Below, piece after piece: positions 36,494 through 43,279 of a stretch of 64,000 nucleotides of DNA (position 1 is the stretch's first letter; the number at the start of each line of letters is the position of its first letter). The notes under the pieces were generated by a model that was not told the DNA's origin, made no database searches, and worked only from the letters and a program-made list of their open reading frames with translations. The stretch is from assembly GCA_040772505.1 (NCBI GenBank), contig JAXGYA010000005.1, positions 124,001 through 188,000 on the forward strand. Reading direction: 5' to 3'. Source of the stretch: Mariniphaga sp040772505. GTDB taxonomy: Bacteria > Bacteroidota > Bacteroidia > Bacteroidales > Prolixibacteraceae. A program made the translations under genes and the position numbers.

Positions 36494-36807
36494 AAAATTA
36501 ACATTTCTCATGTCATTTCCTTCCAAGCGTTGGCTAAAAAACAGCTCTTTTGGTTTTTTTAGAGTATGGCTTTTATGTTGGTGAAAACCAAATGTGCTGT
36601 TTGCACATGGGCCCCTCCTCCTCCCCCTTCTAAGTTGTAATCCAAATTTCTGGAGCATTGTTGAGCCCAGTCCAAAAAGGTTTCAGACTAAAACAGGGAT
36701 TTATCTTTAGATTTAGCTGTTCATAAGTCGTGATTACAACATGCTGTAAGCCAGCCAGTTAAAAACTTATCAACATAACTGCAAGCTACTGATAGTCAGC
36801 TTGTTAG

Positions 36808-36825
36808 ATGTTCCACGTGGAACAT
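36808..36825. promoter_or_regulatory. parS-like ParB-binding palindrome
   Basis: A perfect 18-bp palindrome whose core TGTTCCACGTGGAACA (36809-36824) matches the bacterial parS consensus TGTTnCACGTGnAACA exactly. ParB spreading from parS guides chromosome or plasmid partition. It is intergenic, 64 bases upstream of a transposase remnant. No parA or parB gene is in the window, so it is either an isolated chromosomal parS or a relic of a mobile replicon. Confidence 0.7.
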
Positions 36826-36888
36826 ATTTATTTGAATATCAGGGAAATAAGGTTTATATTTGTTTTGAAAAGTAAAAACAGATAAGAC

Positions 36889-37210
36889 ATGTTCAAAGCA
36901 AACAATCAGCTGCAATTATTCAGTTTTGAAAACGAACTTGGCAAAAAAGCAACGCAAGGCGCTTGATCGCTCAAAAGAAAAGAGGGTTTACAGGGAACAT
37001 TTTGTTGTTATCGATCGGGAAGTAAGTTCCAGCGCCTGCAGAGGAATTGAACAGCAGCATGCTGCAATCGCCCGACGATATTGATGCCACCTACCGGCAA
37101 AAAAAGGGGGAGCACTATAAGGGTTTCACCATAAACGGCACTGAAACCGCCAATCCTGACAACCCCCTGCAGTTGATTACTGACATTTCGGTAAACCCAA
37201 ATAATGTGGA
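36889..37210 (+). mobile_element. IS1182-family transposase remnant (frameshifted, internally deleted)
   Basis: ATG at 36889 begins MFKANNQLQLFSFENEL, the typical start of Bacteroidota IS1182-type transposases. A stop is then reached, but after a one-base frame change the reading continues as AKKQRKALDRSKEKRVYREH-FVVIDRE. Near 37025 the frame changes again and joins a mid-protein fragment, LNSSMLQSPDDIDATYRQKK and GEHYKGFTINGTETANPDNP, which corresponds to the SPDD-x-ATYR-x-K region of the family. Most of the protein and the whole C-terminus are missing. The fragment abuts, in antisense, the truncated acyl-CoA synthetase at about 37210. The element is inactive. Confidence 0.7.
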
Positions 37211-37211
37211 T

Positions 37212-37544
37212 GACAGCCCCGATTTTATGCAAGGCAAGAATAGTGAACCAGAATTCAGCCCGTCGTTTCAGAATGACCATAACCATATCTCCTTTACGGA
37301 TTCCAATTGATGAAAAGAAACCTGCAGTCCGATCGGATATTTCTTTTAACTCGCCAAAGGTAAACGAACGGCTTTCCCCGTTGTCGTTGGTCCAGAGCAG
37401 TGCCCGTTTGTCGGGGTTGGTAGCTGCCCAACCGTCAACCACGTCATAGGCAAAATTGAAATCATCGGGAACGATAAGTTCGTAATTGGTTCTAAAATCT
37501 TCGAAATCCTTAAAGTTTGTCTGCTTCAGAAATTTTTCGATCAT
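37212..37544 (-). pseudogene. Acyl-CoA synthetase (AMP-binding), N-terminal fragment only
   Basis: The first 111 codons of an AMP-dependent acyl-CoA/acetate-CoA ligase of the type common in Bacteroidales: MIEKFLKQTNFKDFEDF, IVPDDFNFAYDVVDGWA, KRALLWTNDNGESRSFTF, and MVMVILKRRAEFWFTILALH-KIGAV. Relatives continue with IPATH and run to about 550 residues. Here the reading passes after GAV into antisense transposase sequence and stops at 37008. The AMP-binding and catalytic motifs are all lost. It starts 20 bases after the restored end of the XRE-cupin gene, the usual pairing of these two genes. Confidence 0.8.
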
Positions 37545-37564
37545 GGATTGGCTGCTTGTTTAGT

Positions 37565-38112
37565 TTAGAAAATAATGGCAAGAAATTTTACTGGTTTTTC
37601 ATCGAGGGCTTTCATTACGTGCGGTTGGGTGCGTCAAAGTAAAGGCTATCGCCTTGGTTGAGTGTCAGTACGTGCCCCCCGACACTGAGCAACAACTTGC
37701 CTTCAAGCACGAAATTGAATTCCTGTCCGTTGTGGCTGTTCAGGTGCATATTTATGGACGACGGTTCAACGGTAACGATAAATGGATCGGCTTTGCGGCC
37801 TGCAAACCCCGAAGCCAGAGCCTGGTATTTATAGGCGTGGGTACGCTCCATTGCAGTACCCTGGCCTGCCCGGGTTAAGTAAAATGTTTTCATTTTAGGA
37901 TCACTGCCAAACAGTAGGGCGGTCAATTCAATGTTGTATTTTTTAGAAATGTTTTGCAGTACACTCACCGGGATATCTTTAACACCGCTTTCGTAACCCA
38001 GGTATTCTTCTTCCGAAACGCGACATACAGCCGCAATTTCTTCCGTTCCAATCCCAAGAAAGTCTCGCAGGCCAACCAATCGTTGGGCAATTTCGCGTAT
38101 TTGTTCGTTCAT
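37565..38112 (-). pseudogene. XRE-cupin transcriptional regulator, C-terminus frameshifted
   Basis: A helix-turn-helix domain (about residues 1-65: LRDFLGIGTEEIAAVCRVSEEEYLGYESG) is joined to a cupin sensor (about 105-165: HNGQEFNFVLEGKLLLSVGGH, LNQGDSLYFDAPN). The frame stops at 37615 just after YFDAPN. One frame over, the expected ending PHVMKALDEKPVKFLAIIF follows immediately and stops at 37565. Restoring a single C in the run at the AAC-CGC point would join them, so a one-base deletion, or a sequencing error, has removed the last 18 or so residues, including the conserved PH of the cupin. It normally regulates the adjacent acyl-CoA synthetase, which is also broken here. Confidence 0.75.
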
Positions 38113-38133
38113 GATTTTTAATGTCTGAAAATC

Positions 38134-38163
38134 GAAATCTAAAAATAACTTTTTTCCGACAAA
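38134..38163 (-). promoter_or_regulatory. Candidate promoter of the XRE-cupin gene
   Basis: On the minus strand TTTG (complement of 38160-38163) and TAGATTTC (complement of 38134-38141) are 18 bases apart. This is one mismatch from the TTTG / TAnnTTTG model and lies 22 bases upstream of the ATG at 38112. Confidence 0.4.
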
Positions 38164-38276
38164 TCCAGCAGGTTAGCATAATATTTTGGAGAAAATCGGG
38201 TCTTACTATAATTAATAAGTGTTTCGATGCCAGAAGCCTGCCTGTCCTGTAATCATGCATTGAATGCCCTAAAAGC

Positions 38277-38309
38277 AAATTGAGCAGCAAATAAACTGCT
38301 GCTCAATTT
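38277..38309 (-). terminator. Intrinsic terminator at the end of the copper gene cluster
   Basis: Perfect 13-bp arms AAATTGAGCAGCA (38277-38289) and TGCTGCTCAATTT (38297-38309) with a 7-base loop. On the minus strand the hairpin comes 28 bases after the HMA protein stop and is followed by GCTTTTAGG. It probably ends the copA-HMA transcript. Confidence 0.75.
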
Positions 38310-38337
38310 AAAACCAGAATTAATGTTGAACCGTCAA

Positions 38338-38709
38338 TTAATGCTGATGGCCTTCGTGCGATCCTTCCATTTTTTTGTCGGAACGGTCGTACTGGCAACA
38401 TCCCGGAAGCTCGTCGTAAACATCTTTGGACGCTTTGTGATGCGGCGTATCGTGACCTACTTTGGCAATGGCCATTTCGATTTTGTCCAAATCGGTTTTC
38501 GTGTCGTCAAATTTCACCTCGATCATCTTGGTCTCCTTGTTCCAATCGGCCTCCTTAACGCCGTCAACTGCTTTTGCGGCTTTTTCGATGCGCTTTTCGC
38601 ACATTCCGCAATTTCCTTTTACTTTAAACTTTTCGGTTTTTTCTGCTGCAAAAACCGTGAACGTTCCCAGAACGAACAGTACTACTAAACTTACTACTCT
38701 TGTCTTCAT
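38338..38709 (-). CDS. Exported heavy-metal-associated (HMA) domain protein
   Basis: A 123-residue secreted metal-binding protein. A signal peptide (MKTRVVSLVVLFVLGTFTVFAA) precedes one HMA domain with the metal site GNCGMC (Cys34, Cys37) and the C-terminal GVKEADWNKETKMIEVKFD. The tail is rich in His, Cys and Met (VGHDTPHHK, PGCCQYD, MEGSHEGHQH), likely extra Cu/Ag ligands. The frame extends upstream to 38769, but the ATG at 38709 gives the signal peptide. It is the last gene after copA in the same direction, 105 bases downstream, and may act as a periplasmic copper chaperone. Confidence 0.85.
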   Translation of the reverse strand: MKTRVVSLVVLFVLGTFTVFAAEKTEKFKVKGNCGMCEKRIEKAAKAVDGVKEADWNKETKMIEVKFDDTKTDLDKIEMAIAKVGHDTPHHKASKDVYDELPGCCQYDRSDKKMEGSHEGHQH

Positions 38710-38813
38710 GTTTCTGAATTTTAAACGATTATTAAATGTGTTGATGGTGAGAACACGAAACATAATCAAAAAACATACCTTTCTGTCTCTTATTGTTATT
38801 TTTTATGAGTTAA

Positions 38814-41525
38814 TCATTTGGTTCTTAACCTTAAAGCGTTGGTAATCACAGAAACCGAACTAAAACTCATGGCCGCCGCCGCGATTATCGGGCTGAGCAA
38901 TATCCCGAAAAACGGGAACAGGATGCCGGCGGCAATTGGCACGCCCAAAGCATTATATACAAATGCGAAGAACAGGTTTTGTTTGATGTTTCGCATTACT
39001 TTTATGCTAAGGTCGCGGGCACGCACAATGCCCGACAAGTCGCCTTTCACCAAAGTAATTTCGGCACTTTGCATGGCAATGTCGGTTCCCGTGCCCATGG
39101 CTATGCCCACGTTGGCCTGCTCAAGAGCCGGTGCATCGTTGATTCCGTCGCCGGCCATGGCCACTATATGGCCTTGTTCCTGCAACTCTTTCACTTTGTT
39201 GTATTTGTCCTCGGGGAGGCAATCGGCTACAAACCCGTCGAGGCCCAATTCATCGGACACTGCTTTTGCGGTAAATTGGTTATCGCCGGTGAGCATGTGT
39301 ACTTCCACGCCCATTTTTTGGAGTTCGGAAACGGCATTTGCCGAACTTTCTTTTATTTTATCGGAAGCGCTAACCATTCCTTCTACCTTTTTACCGAGGA
39401 TCAGGTACATCACGGTTTGGCCGGTCAGTTGCCACTCCTGGGCCATTTGCTTTTGTTCGTCGTTCAGTTTCGCCCCGAAATCTTCCATTAGACGATGGTT
39501 GCCCAGCCCGATGGGTTTTCCCTTATACATGGCTTTTACCCCTTTTCCGGTAAGCGATTCAAATTTGTCGAGCTGCAGCAATTCGAGCTTTTCTGCTTTA
39601 GCCCCTTCAACAATAGCATCGGCCAGCGGATGCTCGCTGTCGGCATCAACAGAAGCGGCCAGTTTCAAAATCTCCTTATCACTTAAACTGCCAAAAGATT
39701 TATAACTGTTTAGGCTGGGCTTCCCCTCGGTAAGTGTACCGGTTTTATCGACAATAAGGATATCCACTTTATTCATTTCCTCCATAGCGCGGGCATCTTT
39801 TACCAGAACACCGGATTGTGCACCACGGCCCATTCCTACCATAATCGACATGGGCGTTGCCAGGCCTAAGGCACAAGGGCAGGCAATAATCAGCACCGCT
39901 ACGGCATTTACAAACGCATAGACATACGCCGGCTCCGGCCCCCAGATTGCCCAGACCACAAAAGTTATAATGGCAATGGAAATTACAATTTGCACGAAAT
40001 ATTTGGCGACGGTGTCAGCCAGTTTTTGGATGGGCGCCCGTGAACGGCTGGCCTTATTCACCATTTCAATGATTTGTGCCAGCAGGGTATCGCTGCCTAC
40101 TTTCTCGGCTTTCATTTCAAAAGCGGTTTTACCGTTGATGGTGCCTCCGGTGATTTTGTCCCCTTTCGATTTCTCCGTGGGAATGGGTTCGCCGGTAATC
40201 ATGCTTTCGTCGATCACGGCTTCGCCAAGGGACACCGAGCCGTCAACAGGGATTTTCTCTCCCGGCCTCACTTTCAGAATATCACCTACTTTTACTTCTT
40301 CTAACGGGATTTCGGTTTCGATACCATTTCGGACTACCCTTGCTATCGGAGGAACCAACCCTAGCAGTGCTTTTATGGCCGAGTTGGTTTTGCTGTGCGC
40401 CCGCAACTCAAGCACCTGGCCGAGCAAAACCAGGGTTAGGATAACGGCGGCGGCTTCAAAATAGAGGTGGACATTTCCGTCAGCATCTTGAAACTGGGCA
40501 GGGAAAACAGACGGCACGAGCAGCGCAAAAACGCTGAAAAGGTATGCTGCCCCCACACCTATTGAAATGAGCGTCCACATGTTGGGCATCCGACGGACGA
40601 TAGAACTCCAGCCCCGCTTGAAAAAGTCCCAACTGCTGTAAAATACTACGGGTGTTGCCAGGATGAATTCAAGCCAGCCCCAAACTTTTTTCGGAGCTAA
40701 CTCATACAAATGCAGAAAGCCAAAAGCATCCGCCATGGAAATGATAAAAACCGGAATGCTTAAGGCAACGGCAATCCAGAATTTCTTTTTCATTTTCTGG
40801 TAAGCTTTTTCTTCGTCGCTGGTTTCCACGCCTTTTTCAGGCACTAAATCCATTCCGCATTTTGGGCAGCTACCGGAGCCATTCTGCTTAATTTCAGGGT
40901 GCATCGGGCAGGTATAAACTACTTTTGACGGAGATGCACTTTCCTCTTTGTTCAGGTGCATTCCGCAAACCGGGCAATCTCCCGGCTTCTCGTAGGTTTT
41001 ATCGCCCTCGCAATGCATTGGGCAATAATACTTGCCTCCTCCTGCGCCTTTGCCTTCGCCTCTGCCTTCACTTTTTGCGGGAATCGGAGCAATTTTCATA
41101 TTCTGAAAATCCATTTTGCCCAAACTCTTTTTTCCGGAAACGGGAACGAGGAACATATTACAAACAGGGCAACGACCAGCTTCGTCGTAGGTTTTATCAC
41201 CTTCGCAATGCATCGGACAATAATATTCCTCTTTGCTTTCGTCTCTGCCTTTGCCTCCGCCTCCGCCTTGGTTTTTGCCTCCGCCTTTCTCAATTCCCCG
41301 AACCGGAGCAACTTTCATATCCTGAAAGTCCGTTTTGCCAGCCTTCTTTTTCGCAGAAACGGGAACAAGAAACATGTTGCACACCGGGCAGCGGCCAGGA
41401 CTGCTGTACGTTTTTTCGCCTTCGCAGTGCATGGGGCAATAGTATCCAGTAGCTTTTCCAGCTATATCATGATTTTTAGGAACCTTATCGCTTTTGGAAT
41501 TTTTATCTGATTTATTTTCTTCCAT
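38814..41525 (-). CDS. copA: Copper-translocating P1B-type ATPase with four N-terminal HMBD modules
   Basis: Cu+/Ag+-exporting ATPase of the inner membrane, 903 residues. Instead of classical HMA domains the N-terminus has four short heavy-metal-binding modules of the CPMH...CP-x-C-x-M type at about residues 28-55, 101-128, 166-192 and 204-230; the first three read YYCPMHCEG, the fourth YTCPMHPEI. Linkers are Gly/Lys-rich and the DFQ(D/N)MK(V/I)AP segment is duplicated. The core has the CPC metal site in IACPCALG (Cys549, Cys551), phosphorylation site DKTGTLTEG (Asp593), SEHPL, and GDGINDAPAL. On the minus strand -7-like TATCTTTG lies upstream. It follows the HMA-AraC regulator gene in the same direction. 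Confidence 0.93.
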   Translation of the reverse strand: MEENKSDKNSKSDKVPKNHDIAGKATGYYCPMHCEGEKTYSSPGRCPVCNMFLVPVSAKKKAGKTDFQDMKVAPVRGIEKGGGKNQGGGGGKGRDESKEEYYCPMHCEGDKTYDEAGRCPVCNMFLVPVSGKKSLGKMDFQNMKIAPIPAKSEGRGEGKGAGGGKYYCPMHCEGDKTYEKPGDCPVCGMHLNKEESASPSKVVYTCPMHPEIKQNGSGSCPKCGMDLVPEKGVETSDEEKAYQKMKKKFWIAVALSIPVFIISMADAFGFLHLYELAPKKVWGWLEFILATPVVFYSSWDFFKRGWSSIVRRMPNMWTLISIGVGAAYLFSVFALLVPSVFPAQFQDADGNVHLYFEAAAVILTLVLLGQVLELRAHSKTNSAIKALLGLVPPIARVVRNGIETEIPLEEVKVGDILKVRPGEKIPVDGSVSLGEAVIDESMITGEPIPTEKSKGDKITGGTINGKTAFEMKAEKVGSDTLLAQIIEMVNKASRSRAPIQKLADTVAKYFVQIVISIAIITFVVWAIWGPEPAYVYAFVNAVAVLIIACPCALGLATPMSIMVGMGRGAQSGVLVKDARAMEEMNKVDILIVDKTGTLTEGKPSLNSYKSFGSLSDKEILKLAASVDADSEHPLADAIVEGAKAEKLELLQLDKFESLTGKGVKAMYKGKPIGLGNHRLMEDFGAKLNDEQKQMAQEWQLTGQTVMYLILGKKVEGMVSASDKIKESSANAVSELQKMGVEVHMLTGDNQFTAKAVSDELGLDGFVADCLPEDKYNKVKELQEQGHIVAMAGDGINDAPALEQANVGIAMGTGTDIAMQSAEITLVKGDLSGIVRARDLSIKVMRNIKQNLFFAFVYNALGVPIAAGILFPFFGILLSPIIAAAAMSFSSVSVITNALRLRTK

Positions 41526-41554
41526 GATTCTTAATTTTAGATGTTTACCAATTT

Positions 41555-41617
41555 CAAAGATACAACCGACATGTATTTAAAGCATTACATAATTCATTGA
41601 ATGATTTACATGATTTA
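41555..41617 (-). promoter_or_regulatory. Candidate copA promoter and operator
   Basis: On the minus strand TATCTTTG (complement of 41555-41562) fits the TAnnTTTG -7 model 29 bases upstream of the copA ATG; no TTTG box is seen at the right distance, as expected for an activator-dependent promoter. Just upstream lie a palindromic TCATTGAATGA (41594-41604) and two copies of ATGATTTA 9 bases apart (41601-41608, 41610-41617), possible sites for the neighbouring AraC-type regulator. Confidence 0.35.
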
Positions 41618-41624
41618 TTGATTT

Positions 41625-42185
41625 CTATACATCGTGAATTGATTTACGATTTTGTTCCCTGAGGCTTTTGAAATAAGTGGTGGTAAACCCGGTAACTTTT
41701 TTAAACTGCCCCGACAAATGGGCCACGCTGCTGTAGCCCATTTCATAAGCAATTTCGCTCAATGTTTTTTCATCGTAAACCAACAATTCTTTTACCCGCT
41801 CTATTTTCAGATTTATCATATACTTTTCGATGGTAGTACCTTCCACAGAGGAAAAAAGCGAACTCAGGTAAGGATAATCCAAGTTGAGTTTGCCGATAAG
41901 ATAATCCGAGAAATTCATCTCGTTTTCCCCTGAGTGGTTGTACACATAATCGATGGTGATGTTTTTTATTGTTTCAATCAACCTGCCCTTTGAATCGTTG
42001 ATGATTTCGAACCCCATGTTTTTCAGGCTTTCGTTCAGTTGTTCGAGTTTTTCGGGAGCAACTTCATCCGTGGTTTTAACTTTGCCCAACTGTATGTTTT
42101 CAGTTTTTATCCCGGCTTTTTCAAAAATTTGTGAAACCACCATAATGCACCGGTTACAAACCATATTTTTAATGTTGATGTCCAT
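41625..42185 (-). CDS. AraC-family regulator with N-terminal HMA-like metal-sensing domain
   Basis: A 186-residue regulator. The first 65 residues look like an HMA/ferredoxin-like domain with the metal site NMVCNRC (Cys10, Cys13) and the end MGFEIINDS. The C-terminal 100 residues are an AraC/XylS double helix-turn-helix: LSSLFSSVEGTTIEKYMINLKIERVKELL shape, then LSEIAYEMGYSSVAHLSGQFKKVTGFTTTYFK. It is a likely copper/silver sensor that switches on copA and the Cus-like operon. The start at 42185 is chosen over 42209 because it begins directly with the domain (MDINIKNMVC). It lies between copA and the haem-binding protein on the same strand. Confidence 0.83.
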   Translation of the reverse strand: MDINIKNMVCNRCIMVVSQIFEKAGIKTENIQLGKVKTTDEVAPEKLEQLNESLKNMGFEIINDSKGRLIETIKNITIDYVYNHSGENEMNFSDYLIGKLNLDYPYLSSLFSSVEGTTIEKYMINLKIERVKELLVYDEKTLSEIAYEMGYSSVAHLSGQFKKVTGFTTTYFKSLREQNRKSIHDV

Positions 42186-42234
42186 GCTTTCGTATTTTTG
42201 GTAAAACAATAATATTCTGTAGCCAAGGGGTTTA

Positions 42235-42687
42235 TTAAAGTGATTCCTTTAATTTTTCTAAATATTCAATCAAGGTTCCTTTGCTTTCTGCTGATAAACG
42301 GGCTTCACGATGGATGGAGGTATAGGAAGTCAAAGGCATTTCACCATCTTCAACCTGGCTTATCATCGAAGTCAATTTGCTTTTTTGTTTCCGGTCCGAG
42401 TACGAGCCAAATTCACTAAAGTTAAGTTCCTCCTTTCCTTTGTTGATATGGTTTTCCAGGAACCAACCAACCGGTTGCACCCTGCTGTACCAGGGATAGT
42501 TGGTGTTGTTGCTATGACAATTGTAGCAGGAAGTTCGGAGAATTTGTGCCACTTGTTCCGGAGTCTCAAATGTTTTCACAAAGTCGGTTGCTGGAATAGT
42601 AGTACTATGGTTTGTCCCGGCGGGAAAAAATTGCAATCCCACCAAGACAACCAATAGTAATAAGCCTGTGATTTTCAAGAGTTTCAC
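42235..42687 (-). CDS. Haem-binding domain (CxxCH) membrane-anchored protein
   Basis: About 150 residues with one N-terminal membrane helix (LLKITGLLLLVVLVGLQFFPAG) and a domain of the Haem_bd family (PF14376): QILRTSCYNCHSNNTNYPWYSRVQP holds a single CxxCH haem site, followed by WFLENHINKGKEELNFSEF and EDGEMPLTSYTSIHREA. The chosen start is GTG at 42687, whose GTGA overlaps the stop of the DUF3347 gene and gives the usual short basic N-terminus; an in-frame ATG at 42720 would add 11 residues. It is an unusual partner for a copper island; it may pass electrons or oxidise Cu(I). Confidence 0.8.
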   Translation of the reverse strand: MKLLKITGLLLLVVLVGLQFFPAGTNHSTTIPATDFVKTFETPEQVAQILRTSCYNCHSNNTNYPWYSRVQPVGWFLENHINKGKEELNFSEFGSYSDRKQKSKLTSMISQVEDGEMPLTSYTSIHREARLSAESKGTLIEYLEKLKESL

Positions 42688-43244
42688 CTTACTGAAATTT
42701 CCTGTTGAACAGTGCCGCACTTCAACATTCTATTCCCGAAATAGGGATTTCTTATCTCCTTTGATGTACTTAACCATGCTCCACCTTTATTGTTGTTGTA
42801 CATCGGGCAAAAAAGCTGGTATAAGGTACGATCGGAACCTGAGATGGTTACTAGGTCTTTGACATCTTTGCTCAAAATTTCAAAGTGTTCTCTTTGGTGA
42901 GCTATGTCCTTGCTGTTTTCCGAAATATGCTTAGCGTGCTCTGAGGCATCCTCTATAATTTCAGCTACTTCTTTTTGTTGTTGCTTAGCTTGTGCTGAAA
43001 GATTAAATTTCGCAAAGTCATCGAACAGCTTTTTACCAAAACTTGCTGCACCTCTACTATCTTCCTGAACCAGAGCATCTTTTAATGCCAAATAGTTATC
43101 TATAATAACAGAAGCTGATTTTGAATGTTCCACTTTAACAGAAGCTTCAACCTTGCTTTTGTTAGTCATCATTGAATGGTCGTGTTGTGCAAATGCTCCC
43201 CAGCTTACTAAAGCCAGACTGAGCAAAATAATTGTCTTTTTCAT
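42684..43244 (-). CDS. DUF3347 exported protein
   Basis: A 186-residue periplasmic protein with signal peptide MKKTIILLSLALVSWGAFAQ and then His/Met residues (HDHSMM). The DUF3347 domain is helical (IIDNYLALKDALVQEDSRGA...) and ends in a conserved Cys/Met-rich part, LFCPMYNNNKGGAWLS, EIRNPYFGNRMLKCG. The same ending is fused to the C-terminus of the neighbouring CusB protein, so this is a stand-alone paralogue that may bind copper and hand it to the pump. The stop overlaps the next start by 4 bases. Confidence 0.85.
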   Translation of the reverse strand: MKKTIILLSLALVSWGAFAQHDHSMMTNKSKVEASVKVEHSKSASVIIDNYLALKDALVQEDSRGAASFGKKLFDDFAKFNLSAQAKQQQKEVAEIIEDASEHAKHISENSKDIAHQREHFEILSKDVKDLVTISGSDRTLYQLFCPMYNNNKGGAWLSTSKEIRNPYFGNRMLKCGTVQQEISVR

Positions 43245-43279
43245 TGTACTTACATTTTAAATTAATTATAATTTTTCTT

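Larger units (their letters stand above)
36440..36888. other. 449-base non-coding stretch with palindromes
   Basis: No convincing gene is seen; the longest open frame (about 67 codons, minus strand) has no recognisable protein character. It contains repeat copy C (36466-36493), a C-rich tract near 36608-36630, a 9-mer resembling a DnaA box (TTATCAACA, about 36767-36775), and the parS-like palindrome (36808-36825). The 3' part leads into the IS1182-type transposase remnant and may contain the terminal region of that element. Confidence 0.6.

Noticed and set aside
36455..36658. 67-codon minus-strand open frame upstream of the hsd remnant
   Set aside because: Runs through a palindromic repeat and a C-rich tract, with no family-like features.
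38818..41510. Several plus-strand open frames of 164-295 codons
   Set aside because: All are antisense to copA; Ser/Phe/Leu-rich and motif-free, produced by the codon bias of the real gene.
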